Source: Sipunculus nudus (lineage: Eukaryota; Annelida; Sipuncula; Golfingiida; Sipunculidae). From it: a stretch of 64,000 nucleotides of DNA. Every line of letters starts with the position of its first letter. Position 1 is the stretch's first letter. Positions 49,085-61,317 of the stretch are shown in pieces. A program made the position numbers and the translations under genes. Under the pieces are notes generated by a model. The model searched no databases, was not told where the DNA came from, and saw only the letters and a program-made list of their open reading frames with translations. The stretch is taken from the NCBI GenBank assembly GCA_026874595.1, contig CM049314.1:70014300-70078299 (forward strand), in the 5' to 3' direction.

Positions 49085-50430
49085 TTATGTTCCTCTAGCT
49101 TTGGAGTCATTACATTCTTCCCTTTTATCCATGATGATATTATTTTCCCCATGGTGACCTCCTAAAACTTCTTCAACCGGAGTATAATCGTCTTTAGTTC
49201 TGTCATCAACGTCAGGCTCTCGGCACCAAGGAAGACCATGTTTCTTTAAGGAAAACATCAGATCACTTCTGACCTGTCCTCGCTGTTTCCAGCCTCCCGT
49301 CACTAAACTCACAATTATCCCAAGAATGATAGCCGTTGGGGTACCAAGCGCTTTGTACAGAATAAAAGATACCTGGTACAGACGAAAAATTCCTCTGACC
49401 TCTTGATCTCGTATTGTAGCAGATGACGTGCTATCAACAATATCGCACCCATCTGTGGTGGTGTTGGTCGGCATTCTGGTCGCTGTGGTGTTTCTGGAAA
49501 TCTTCATAGAACCGATAGGGCAAAAGTGCCTTTGGCTTGGTAAAGGATCATGCAGGACCCCTGGGGTTCTGAGTTAGCCAACGACTATCCAACCTAAAAA
49601 CAAAACCCCGCTCATTAACCCTACCAGGACACCTTTACTGTTGCGGAAAGGAACAAAAATACCTAAGGTAAAAATGCCCCGGATAAGAGCAGCACCGATT
49701 GCCGCCAGGGTCAGTACAAGTTTGAGAACGATAACTTTAGAAATGACAATTTCTTCTCTTTCCGTTAGTGGACGTCCCGTTATCCGCTGTTTGAGGGGTT
49801 TCAGGATATCCTCGAACAAATTGGCCGTGAAACTGTTCTGTACTAAGCTAAGCGTACTTAAGGTGGCACTTAGGATGCTAGCTTAGAATACTCCTGCCAT
49901 TCCTAGATTGTAATGGAAGACGTCCATTACTAAAAATGATAGAGTTAGGTCTATCCGCCCCGTCTACTACAGATCACAACCGTTATAATAGGTAAATGCG
50001 ACTAATCCTGTAAAACAAATGAATATACCTAAGAGGAGTTGTATCGGAATGGCTAACATCGTGGCGACACGGGCTTTGTCCAAATATCCAATGCTGTTAA
50101 ATCGTTGGACGGCAAATTGACTTGTGGCGTACATGGACATAAAGCGTACATGGACATAAAGAAAGGGATTTCAACCCAAGGCTAGTTCAATATTGTGTGA
50201 CGAGCTAGGGATCAGGCATAACATTTGTCATATAAATCCTTTGTCTCATATGGGAAATGTTCCAAACTTGCGCCATTCCACCCTGTCGCGTCTTCTAATC
50301 AGGTTATTCGAAGTTGTAGACTTGTTTCTGCTCAGGTTACTATGATACAGACCGATAATGACGCTTAATAGTAGACAGGCACAAAACACCAAATAGTCTG
50401 GACAATGAAATCTTCTTTCCGTAAACGTGA
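49085..50430 (-). pseudogene. SLC5 pseudogene, Z-type copy 2, internal deletion
   Basis: The minus strand from about 50425 reads FTERRFHCPDYLVFCACLLL, GLYH, then NKSTTSN. About a third of the gene (helices 2-5) is then gone. It resumes with MSMYATSQFAVQRFNS, DKARVATMLAIPIQLL, YYNGCDL followed by two stops, MAGVF with a stop, SATLSTLSLVQNSFTA, LKPLKQRITGRPLTERE, FTLGIFVPFRNSKG, GVLFLGWIVVG with a stop, and a long C-terminal frame (49507-49085) with VSFILYKALG, VSLVTGGWKQRGQ, FSLKKHGLPWCRE and an acidic tail. A short direct duplication (GCGTACATGGACATAAA) lies near 50130. The C-terminal tail differs from X and Y, so Z is a separate paralog lineage. Confidence 0.8.
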
Positions 50431-51185
50431 TTTACTCTCAACTATTCTGGAAATGTTTCTAACCAGAGACCAGCTATCCAAATGCAAGCAAAACGATGTT
50501 TTTGTTAACAAAGTATTCCAACCCTGAATAATGATCTATAAAAGTTCAAGTTACAGCATTTGACATCCGATGTATATAAATATAAGTTTGGTACTAATAT
50601 ACCCAATTGTAAGTAAGTCAAACCCATTTAACTTTCACTGCCAATAAAGTAATTTTGAAATCCCGATTTCAATTAATATTACCTGCTTTGACCCAGATAT
50701 AAGTCCAGCGCGAACTTTAGAACCATGCTACCTGATATAAATATACAATAACATACATCCTGTGAGCTCGCATGAAGAGTCGAAATTTAAATCATTTAAT
50801 AATTATGATCCTTGGAATAGTACAGACTAGTGATTGATTGGTTACTCTCATTAGCATTCATTAACCAGTATTACGTATAAGGTGTCATTACAATGTTATT
50901 TTCGGTTTTGGAATAATGATTATATGGTTATGTTAATCACCTTTTAGGTAAAGGTTGCAGTTATTTGGTTACCTCCATTGACAGTTCAACTATATGCCTA
51001 AACATTCGTATATCAACTGTTTTCTGTTTGACCCTTGCACCCTGTTGAGTTGATGCTCCATGTAGTTCGCCGAACATTACAAATCAGACCTACTTCATGG
51101 GCACTGTGTGGATAGTCACACTGCATCCTGTTCCTTAAGGCTGCTAAATTACAGATACATACCATAGAAATCAACAGAGACAACG
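50431..51185. other. Upstream flank of X-type copy 3
   Basis: It matches 23908-24779 and 60497-61317 but lacks the long AT microsatellite. No gene. Confidence 0.6.
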
Positions 51186-52988
51186 ATGTTTATAATCAAA
51201 GATTTTACTGGGCATATTATTTCGTATTTTGTGCCAGTCTACTTCTCAGCGCAGATATCGGGATTTACCATGCATTTCGAAGTAGCAAGAAGTCCACTAC
51301 ATCCGACTACCTGATTGGTGGTCGGAACATGTCCATTCTTCCTGTAGCTGCTTCTTTGGTTGTAAGTTTGTATTCTGCGATGTAGCTGCAAGGTACATAC
51401 ATGTTCCTGGCAGTAGTAGATTATACGATTTCTCTTTCAGTCGCATGTCTGTTTACCATCGCCTGAAAATCACGAATGTCTTTGAATACCTTGAACTGAG
51501 GTAAAGTAGGAATGTCAAAATAGCAACTTCCATCCTGAGTATGTTCCAAATGATATTTTATTAATCCGTTGCCTTGTACGCACTTGTATTTGCAACCAGT
51601 CAGGCAACTGGTCTCCCGGTCTGGGCGTGTATCTTAATATCAGCTGGAATCTGCACTTTCTATACTACAATCGGGGGCTTTCGGACGGTTTTATTGACAG
51701 ACACATTGCAATGTGGTATAATGATACTTGGTTTGGCAGCGACACTTATAAAGGGTCTATAGACGTCGGTGGAATAGCCCAGGTAATAAACATATCTGCT
51801 ACTGGATACAAAACACATATGACAAATGTTATACCAGACCCTTTTGCACGTCACACAAAATGGAACTGGTTTTGGGTATGTTTTCCACATTTTATGAGTA
51901 TTTATGCCACGAGTCAGTATGCGGTCCAGCGTTTTTAACAGCGTACATAAATTGGATAAAGCACGAGTCGCAATGATGTCAGCCATACTAATAACACCTA
52001 TTTGAACAGTACTGGCATGTTTTACAGGGTAGGTAGCGTTTGTTTACTATTACGGCTGTGATCCAATGAAGACAGGAAGAATTACATCATGTGATCAAAC
52101 CTTATCACTCCTAGTTATGGATGTCTTCAAATACATCCCAGGGATGGCTGGAGTATTTTTACCTAGCATTTAAAGTGCCGCTTTAATCACACTCAGCTCA
52201 GTGCAGAACATTTTCACTGCCACCCTTCTGAAAAATTTTATAAAACCTCTCAAACTGCGGATATCTGGGCGTCCATTAAGTGAAAGAGGGGGAATTATTT
52301 CTTCAAAACTCATCGTTCTCACTGTGGGGGTAACAATTAAATGTCTTGCGCTGGTCGCGTCACAGTCTGGCAAACTTGTCATGAATCTCGCGTCAGCCGC
52401 CCTATCAATTAGAGCTGCCCCGATCACGGCAATTTTTACTCTGGTTCTCCCTTTTTTTCCTTTCTGTAACAGCAAGGGGGCATTCGCAGGTCTGGCGAGT
52501 GGAGTTTTGTTATAAGACTGGATAATAAATGGATCCCTCAGCACCCCAGGTGTTCTACACGCATCGCTAGCAACACACGCACGTCTTTGTCCGTCAGTTG
52601 CGTTGGATAATAACTCAGCTTTCCTTTCGACTGATAGGACCATCTCTTCATCTGTTTGCAGTTACCTCGTCATCTCCGACAGAAGGCCACAAAGGTGAAG
52701 GAATTTCCAAACTTTATCAGATATCATTTATATTGTACGATCTCCTCGTCAAGTTCTCGCTATCATAATTGGAATTGTCGTGAGTTGCCTGACGGGCAGA
52801 CTGAAGCAACGAAGAGACGATAAGGAAGCCTGGAGTTTTCATTTAGAAATCAAAGCCTTCAATGGTGCAGGGTGGAGAAAAATGAAGACGAATTTAAATT
52901 TTCATATGCTATAGTCCGAAGTTCGTTAAAAGATGAGATAAAAGTACCTACTGATAAGGACGAAACTGTAAATGATGCCAAAATATGA
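51186..52988 (+). pseudogene. SLC5A8/12-like transporter, X-type copy 3, heavily decayed
   Basis: Colinear with 24780-26613. ATG is present at 51186 but a one-base loss shifts the frame by codon 3. There are in-frame stops at 51383-51385 and 51502-51504, a deletion in the PAEVYSYG region, further frame changes near 51760, 51935 and 52170, and stops near 52000-52030. Islands such as SQATGLPVWACILISAGICTFYTTIGG, DPFARHT, YATSQYAVQRF and PLKLRISGRPLSERGG leave no doubt of origin. The end matches X copy 1 (TGA 52986-52988). Confidence 0.85.
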
Positions 52989-55900
52989 CACGTTCAATCC
53001 CCCTCTCAATGGAACCGATAGCTATTAAACCTGGGTTTCATTTATAACGGTTCCTCTCAATGAAACCGTTAGCTATTAAACATTGGTTTCATTATTTCTG
53101 ATTCTTAATAAGAATAATTCAGTCATATATCTACTCATATATTCAAATGTACAATTGAATTCCCTATAGATCGGTATTTCTAAAGCATTATCAATAAGGT
53201 CATACTTAAATACAATAAACCCTTTCAGTGTTCTATTTTCACTTGAGCTGTATGAAACTGATAGGGATAAATATTCTAACAATAAAAAAATAAAGGCTTG
53301 GCCAAACACAACGTGTTTACTATACTGTTCATACCGATAGAGACAATTGAAACATGCACAGTTTTGTAGACATTTTCGCACGGTTCCCAGAATTTCAGAG
53401 GGAAAAAAACTTTTCCTGAGGCTTACCTGAGTTTTCCATGTGCCTTCAAAGTAACAAAACTGAATCCAACTACCTCCAAAAGCCACCATAGGTACCTTGG
53501 ACGGACATGAGACAAAATAAAACAAAATTATTTTCTCTTTTACGGCGAAACAAAAACTCTGACGTGAGGTATTTTTCTAATGTCTCTGCAGTGTCTTATT
53601 AACGAATTTTTCTCTGATTCCCAGGAGGTTAGGAAACCTTTTTGTGAATTATTAATTCAGCTGAACAATTCGATTTTAGCTTCTGTCTCGATAACACTAT
53701 AAGGTGTCACTATCATTTAGAAAAAAATAAACCAAGAGTTAAATAATATTAACTGCAGGCCCTAAAATTTATGTTTTTGGAGCTGCAGTGAATATTCTTC
53801 CACTGCAAATCCTAGTAAACCCAATAGATTTTCACATCCATGGCATATGTTTTGGTAGAGTATAACTTAAATATATTAATTTCCTTAAATAATTCCCAGG
53901 ACAAATTTGAGTAAATTTATCTGTAACTACTTATTGATGACTATAGAAGATTTTTCTGTTCTCGGCTATGATGTTAAGTTCGTAATGTAAGCTTATTTTG
54001 TTTTATTTTGTTTAAAAGCGATAACACTTGTTAGTATAAAGTCAATGATAACTGGTTAGGTATCAGTTCTATCAGTATCTAAATCAAATATGACTACCTA
54101 TATACGCCAAATAGGAAAGGTTAATTCTTTGTAGTTACTGAGAAATGTTAGGTTAAAGGTGAGATACTTTATTCAGACTACAATAGGAGGAAATGGAGAT
54201 ACCCCTGCTCTGCGCTTGATTACACTAGCTTTGAAGTTCATAGGCCACAACCACGAATATTAGGAATAAGTTATTTTAAACTGACGTTATCTCATACAGT
54301 ATTAGTAGCATGGAACTTATATAAATAACTCCCCCGTTGAACTGTGAATTTATTACATCGCTTTTAAATTGATAGGTAAAAGCACGAGGTCCCAGTGTTA
54401 ACAGGAGGAGTCAACATGCCAGGCATTGCGCCAGAGGGTTAAGCTCCCTAATTAGGGACACGTGCTGCCCGGGCCGTCATAAATATGTAAAAGGGATTAT
54501 AGAGCAGACTGCACTTACATAGTGACCCATACAACCGCCTGATGGATTCAAACAAGCATCCACCAAGTCATAAGAATACTATGTCTCAAATTGGGTAATT
54601 CAACGAAATGCTATTAAAGCTTGGCTTTCGTAAGAGATATTTCTGGACTCAACAGTGATGTAACTGAAAAATCTAAGGGTAAACGTAAAGGTAGCTGACC
54701 TATTCCGGGCGTTTATGATTCATTTAAGGTTTTGTTACTAATAGCATATAAATTTGAAATTAGTATATGTTGTTTATTATACAGAAAGTTTTCAATAACC
54801 GAACAAACGTGTCTCGTCTGGTAACTAAGTAAACCCTGTTTGTCTTCTTTGTTTTATGCATCGTGTATGGTAGTATTGTGTAATTTGTTCCATAGAAAAA
54901 GCATATGACCAAAAGGTCCACAATAGCTGGCGTTGTTTCCTCACTGATATATCAGTGTTAAAAAAACCGCGTCGTATTGTGTTCTCATTTTCAAATCAGC
55001 CTGATTTTGAAAAGATGGATGCCCTGTCAGGAAATATTTGTATATCGAATAACTAGTAGTGCGGTAATTTAAGATATATTTAACATATTCTCGAGTTAAA
55101 ATCCACAGTATGAAGGTTAGCACACCATCAATATACGTCAAAACCTCACCGTATTCTAAGATTGCACGACTCTGACAGCATTGACCACTGACTGCAGCAG
55201 CAGGGAGATAACAGGATTTAACACATACATCATGGCGGACATATTGAGTTAATGTTAAATGAAAAAATAAAACCAGCGTCCTTATGATACCCACACCTGA
55301 CAGCTGAAAAGACGTTATATTAATCAACTAGATGTTTAATATGGCCCTTTGAGGAAAACAGAGTCGCTCTAGAAAGCCATATTTGCCGCCAACCTTGATT
55401 TCCATGACTTCAACCATGACTAACAATATAGCTAGCTCATGACGGTACATAGAAAGAAGTAAACTTACTACTATTGTAAAATTAAAAGCGACGAGGAAAA
55501 AAGGAATGTCATTGACTACGATTTTATTTGCAATTTGCAGAGGTATGTTTTCATATGGTGCATCGTACAGTATTTTCCTATAAGTCATTTCCGCTGTACA
55601 TTTCGTTTACGCTAGAAGAAAGAAAACTCAAACAACAAGAACGAACTGTTCTACATTTTACCTCTTTGTAGAAAGTCCAGCATGAATGATAAATAGCTTT
55701 ATCCAGGTACTGAGCTCGTATGACGGTACTCATCTGATTTAACTAACTATCTTGGCGACATAAAACGAGTCTTAGTGGCACAATTTCATTTTCAATGTAA
55801 AGAAAAGAAACAAAATTGAGAAGTATAAATGAACGATACAGCTTTGTCCAGGAAATCCAGTTGATATCGCCAATAGGCTCTTGAAGGAGGGATGATAATG

Positions 55901-56690
55901 AATAATCACCACGCATAAATATCAGCTGGGTAAAACAATTCAGCGGAAACTCTTCATTATTTGTTTTTTACCATTGTACCATATATTCTTGATTCTCATT
56001 TTCTAAGGGAAACTTGCATCATTATTGTATTCCATTTATTTTCAGGTATATTATGTTTTTGAAAATACATTGTTTCAAAAGCGAAAGGTAGTCTATACAA
56101 ATATGATATATACACACACTGTCCGCGGTGTATATTTATTTTTATTGACACCATACGCCGTGATAACACCCAAAACACCAAATATCCAAATATTTGCGAT
56201 TCAAAGGGCAGAAGTTAATCAAACTACATTTGATTAAACAATATTTACCTTCGTAATTAAACCATGCTTAAAGAAACAAATAATCTTATTTATATAATAT
56301 ATAATATATATCTTGTTTTAAGATGTCTCTATATGAAAGCCGAATGATGATTTATATAAACTCTTTTGCTCTAGATAATTGATTATAATATAAGTCGCAA
56401 TCACCGAATAATGACCATTTTTTATTTCTGGACCAAATACGCAGATAAACCGTGTTGTTTAAAAGAAAACATCCTCCTTTGAGCAGAATAACTAGAATTC
56501 CAGCTGTTATAGTAGAACGTATGCCGACGCATTCTTAAAATACGTGGGATATATGACATAATTTGTCAACGCCCCCTGGCAGATATGTAAATGTTATTCC
56601 AAGCGGTCATTAAATACATAAACATGGATTTTCTCATACTATTGCTTTCTTTATGTCAAATAGCGTCGTGTTTTCAATCAATAAATAACC
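52989..56690. other. 3' flank of X-type copy 3
   Basis: Homologous to 26614-29850 and 39830-42700, for example GACTACCTATATACGCCAAA near 54092 and GGCCGTCATAAATATG near 54472. It includes a local repeat of CTCTCAATG-AACCG-TAGCTATTAAAC near 53005 and 53055. The frames at 53076-53525, 54941-55327 and 55328-55588 minus lie in this noncoding flank and are not supported. Confidence 0.6.
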
Positions 56691-57320
56691 ATTGTTGCAT
56701 AGACTGACGCTAGATGGCAGTTGCTCATGTACAATACCATGTGTAAACGACGATCCAGTTAAAATCAAACAGAAATATCAAACCACTCGCCATACCGATA
56801 AGTGTTTTGTTACTTTTGGCAAACGTGATATAAAAAGACAAGTATAAAAATACCAAACAAGGATGTAAAACCAGTCTCAAGAGCTGCTGTTCCCAGGGTT
56901 GTAAGGAGAGTTTCTTTAAGTAAAATTACTACCGCTGAACATGCAACTAGTCAACCAACGAGTACGACATTCCACTTCCAAATTTTATTGGCCACTCGAT
57001 TGGTAAGAGGAAATCATGTCAACTTTAGCTTCGTTGGTTTAGGAAGACTTCTGAAAGCTATTTTGTGCTAAACTCAATTAGCTGAAAGCTGTACTTAAGA
57101 CAGATGATAGAAATACTCCTGCGATCCCTGGGTAATTATGAAAGATATCTATTACCAAGAGAGATAGTATTTGATTTTTCGAAGTACTTCGTATCCAACT
57201 CAATGGATCACAGCCCGTATGAGTACTCGAACATCAAGAAGTCCTCGAATATACAAGGCAGCCCCATAGTTGCCTGTATGGAAAAAGTCAACAGTAATGA
57301 ATTATGTTGGACATTGATTG
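56691..57320 (-). pseudogene. SLC5 pseudogene, W-type copy 3, fragment
   Basis: The DNA parallels 42720-43260 and 29860-30320, including the AATACTCCTGCGATCCCTGG block near 57111 and the AACGAGTACGACATTCC block near 56956. The N-terminal half is missing because the sequence runs into an AT microsatellite and a hAT-like remnant at 57330. No open frame is preserved. Confidence 0.6.
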
Positions 57321-57323
57321 ACT

Positions 57324-57329
<6 letters not shown>

Positions 57330-57364
<35 letters not shown>

Positions 57365-57367
57365 TAT
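57330..57367. repeat. (AT)n microsatellite
   Basis: AT dinucleotides at the junction between the W fragment and the hAT-like remnant. Confidence 0.9.
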
Positions 57368-57815
57368 AAATGTATGTGTGTTATGGTGGAAATTCAAATC
57401 CAGGGGAATTGGATATTCCCGCAGGGGAATTCATTGGAAATTCCATAAGATAAAGATAATTTATAAATAAATAATGTACATATATAGGAAATTAAGGAAC
57501 ATGACTTTCACACCTAGGGGAATTTAAAATTCTGCTTGGGCAACTTTCAATTGGCATTTTCAAATTGTATAGGTACATTGACCACTGTTTGATACATTTT
57601 TACCAGGTTTTGATATGTGGGTTTATTGGAAATAAATAATGTATCACAATGTTAATTCCCTGAAAGCAGAAAAGCAATTGTAAAGGTAATTCCAATTACT
57701 TTAAATGGTGTTTGTAATTGTAATCAATTATCTTTTTGAAATCACATAAGTAATTGTAATTGTAATCGATTATGTTAAAAAGTAATTGCATTTGTAATCG
57801 CATATTTAATATGTA
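57368..57815. mobile_element. hAT-like remnant, second copy of 38.19-38.62 kb
   Basis: The blocks TATGGTGGAAATTCAAATCC, CACCTAGGGGAATTTAAAAT and the TAATTGTAATCGATTA series match 38198-38610. The terminal bases GACCCAACCCTG appear only at 59979-59990, so a later insertion (57815-59975) split this remnant from its end. Confidence 0.55.
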
Positions 57816-59975
57816 CTAGCAATTACCCATGCTACGCACGGTTTTGGCCGAGCATTTAGTTCTGATGTCAAATAGTCTGTCATACTTTCATGTCTTGGGT
57901 GTACAATGTTACTGTCTCTTTGAATCCGACATTTGGTATAAGTGTTCTGTCTCTGAGTTAACCTTGTGTCGGAGTCTGAATGACCTGGACGAATACGTTC
58001 TTTTCCGAATGGTGGAATGTCTTCGGACAAACCCGGAACATATGTTAGTAAAAAATCACGGCAAACCGTAGTGTCAGAGGAGACATGTAAATTCACACAA
58101 ATCGCATTACGCTATTAATTTATAGATCCATTATATGCATGCATGGTGTTATGCATAAAACTCTAATTCTAGCCGAGAGGTTGGCCGGAGAATTTTCGCA
58201 GAATTTGATTTGTTAAATAAAATCATTTTTATATAAAAATATATATTATGCTGAACATCGCCATTAAAGTTGCCCTCCGCGCCCGTGAATCCGCCAGTAA
58301 AGGAACCTGTTATCTTGCATGGTAGTACAGTACAGCGCTTAGACGTGATCTCGATAATTGCATTCCGGTTATAACGCACTAAAACTGAGCACTCACATGG
58401 TCGGGCAATCCCGCTGCACAAAAAGTTCGTGGAAGCATTATATTATGTGGTACATTTAATGGCTGTATATATTTTAAATATCACGCACTCCTTTCTGTTT
58501 GAAAGCTGAGTCAATGTTTTCCAGTGAGACAGTCACTGCGTTCAGGCAGTGTGTTAAACCCGGATCCCACTCCGGATCCCGGAACCCAAGAAAAATTTGT
58601 AATTCTTAAACTCTCACGGTAATTTGTCCAGATATTTTAGCATAATCGTATCTAAAGACAAATTTTATATTATGTTTGGTTAAAACATAAAAAATAGTCT
58701 GTTTTGCAACAAAATTTGATAAAAAAAAAACACTTACGGACCTCACGGATTACACGGATCCCGTTTTCTCGTTGTTTTACCATTTCTTTAGTACATACAT
58801 GTATTTGACATCACGTTTAGCCATGACACGTTTGTGATTTATTATTGTGTTTGTATGTGTATTTTTACATTTCTGTCTCAGTTTTTATTCATAATTTTAT
58901 ATTTGCTATATATTTCATTTGTGTAGCGTTTTAAAAAGTATTATAATTTAAAACATTTACAAAATCATTATTTTGGAACCTGTAGTTGCTTGAAATGCAA
59001 GTAATCAACAATTCCTTTCGGTATTTATGTTATTGCCAACTTTAAAATTGCATGGTTGTTATGAACGGAGCACGAAACCTGTTGTTATGTGGAAGTGCTC
59101 TGATATATCAGTCTCAGGTCCGCTCAACTGTTAGTGCACTTCAAATTAAATCTCCCCCACTGTGTCCGCACTATTATATTTTCATTTAAAATAACAAATA
59201 TTATAATTAGTGTGTGTGACATGAGTGCTTTTTTTGTCCTCTTTTAGTCAAAAATAAAAATATGAGCGGTGGTCACTGGGGTCCGACAAAATTGAACAGT
59301 CGGCAAATTCAAGTATATGAGGTCAGTCTTCATCGAAATATTTTTGTAATTATAAATCTTTGAGTGAATCGGTCATTTACAAATGTGCAACATTTAGGGA
59401 CTTTGCTCTGTCCTTACATCAACAATAGCGGTGTTTTATTGGTATAAATAATGGAAAATGAGGAAATAGGTTTATGGGGTCCGTGGACCGTGGGGTTCGG
59501 GTTTTACACACTACTCTGCATTCACTACCGCTCGGAAAATTTTCATTCTTTGAAAGATCCCCCTTTTGAGCATTTTCCTCACAGATCTCCCTGTGCACAA
59601 TAGACCTTTTCGCTTTGCGGAGGGTTGCCTTTTGAGAAGGGATCACCAATGGGGATTATTTCGGGCCGGTCACCGCAAATTTAAGAAAAGCCCAGATAGG
59701 GCCCCCGGAGAAAAAACTCTGTCCCGCCATCAAACACTCTGTGGCCATTGTGTTACCAGGCCCGAAGACACAAAGAAAAGAGGCGCCCGCGGGGGAGCAA
59801 ATATTAAAATTATTAATTATGCACGTAATACGCAAATATTGCAAATAAAAGTGGGTGGAATCTCTTCGGACAAACCCTGAACATATGTATGTCGAAAATC
59901 ACGGCAATCCGTACGGCGGTATCAGAGGAGATACGGAAAATCACAAAAATCGCCTTACGCTATTAATATATAGAT
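57815..59975. mobile_element. Unclassified insertion with repeated 3' block
   Basis: Inserted in the hAT remnant about 15 bp from its terminus. It starts with CTAGCAATTACCCATGCTAC. A block of about 100 bp ending in TTACGCTATTAAT(T/A)TATAGAT occurs twice, at about 58022-58129 and 59866-59974, each beginning with CGGACAAACCC and AACATATGT. The DNA between (58130-59860) has no recognised coding region but includes a direct GGATCCCG repeat near 58562 and 58757. It could be a composite or nested non-autonomous element; the class is not decided. Confidence 0.45.
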
Positions 59976-59990
59976 TTGGACCCAACCCTG

Positions 59991-60318
59991 CTGGTGATCT
60001 TAAAGCGATGGTACACGGTAATATAAAAAAAGACATGCAATACTGATTGCGCAAACAGAGCCCGCCCCTTCTAATATCATATTAAAGCCGTAGGCGTACA
60101 TCTCTGCTGGAGTCCCTTGGGGGCAAAATGACGGAGAGTAAACTCACGATCATAGAGGCTGAAACAGGTAGGATAGACATGTCGCGTCCTCCCATAAGGT
60201 AATCGGAAGTTGTAGACTTGTTTCTGCTCCGGTAAGCATGTTACAGACGCTTAATAGAAGACTGGAACAAAACACCAAATAGTCTGCCCAAAGATATCTC
60301 CTTTCCGTAAACGTGAAC
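59991..60318 (-). pseudogene. SLC5 pseudogene, Z-type, N-terminal fragment 3
   Basis: The minus strand reads FTFTERRYLWADYLVFCSSLLLS, then in shifted frames NKSTTSDYLMGGRDMSILPV, SASMIVSLLSVIL, QGTPAEMYAYGF and SIACLFFYITVYHRFKITS, where it meets the hAT terminus. The start ATG is lost (TTC). The junction with the hAT end is identical to that at 38635/38636. Confidence 0.75.
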
Positions 60319-60428
60319 CCTAAACTCTTCAAGAAATGTTTCTACCCAGAGACCAGCTGCTAAAATGCAGGAAACACAATGTTCAAACTTGTGTAAACGT
60401 CTACAAAGGTTCGAGTTTCAGCATTTGA

Positions 60429-60489
<61 letters not shown>

Positions 60490-61317
60490 TATATACTTAA
60501 TATATCAACTTCCCAAAAATGACAGCATGGTTAACTAATTGGATCATATACATAAGTATTACAAGGTATATCGATAATCTTCACGTTTGGAGAGCTGAAA
60601 GCTGAATCCTCAGTTTTATTCATGGAATATAATATCTACACTTTTCCTTATGTTTAGTACATATATTGAATAAGAGACAGTAAAACACCTCTAAGTATAT
60701 TCGTTAGCTAGATGTAGCAAGTTTGGTACTGATATACCCGAACTGAAGGAAACCACACCGGTTTAAACTGTCACTGCCAAAAATGTAATTTCGAAATCCC
60801 GATTTTAATTAATATTACCCGCTTCGACTAATGTACTAGTTCAGAGCCAGATCTTGAACCCCTTTTACCCGCTACTATAACACGCATCCTGTGAGCTCAC
60901 ATGAAGAGTCGAAATTTAAATCGTAAATAATTAGGATCCCTGGAATTGTATAGACTACTGCTTGATTGCTTAATCTCATTAACATTCAATAACCAGTATT
61001 AGGTATAAGGTATCAGGTATTACAATTTTATTTTCGTGTTTGGAATAATAATTATATGGTTATGTCAATCAACCTTTAAGATATAGGTTGCAGTTATTTG
61101 GTCACCTCTATTGACAGTTCAACTATATGCCTAAACATTCGTATCTCAACTGTTTTCTGTTGACCATTGTACCTTGTAGAGTTGATGACACAATAAGTTC
61201 GTCAAACATTAGAAATCGAACCTACTTCATGGGCACTGTGTGGGTAGTCACACTGGATCCTCTTCCGTAAGGCTGCTAAATTACAAAAACATACCACAAA
61301 AATCAACAGAGACAACG
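60319..61317. other. Upstream flank of X-type copy 4
   Basis: It matches the other X upstream flanks. A long (AT)n run lies at 60433-60495. No gene. Confidence 0.6.
60433..60495. repeat. (AT)n microsatellite
   Basis: About 31 AT units with one ATACAT interruption. Confidence 0.95.

Noticed and set aside
53076-53525. 149-codon minus-strand frame
   Set aside because: Lies in the repeated X 3' flank; the homologous flanks at 26.7-27.1 kb do not keep the frame.
54941-55588. Two minus-strand frames of 128 and 86 codons
   Set aside because: The matching DNA at 28.5-29.2 kb and 41.2-41.5 kb does not preserve them and no family is recognisable.
59419-59880. Overlapping frames on both strands in a GC-richer patch
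   Set aside because: No family and many stops in neighbouring frames; it lies within an unclassified insertion.
14696-60495. Regularly spaced AT runs as a CRISPR-like or origin array
   Set aside because: They are simple dinucleotide microsatellites without unique spacers; several are shared only because the SLC5 flanks were duplicated.
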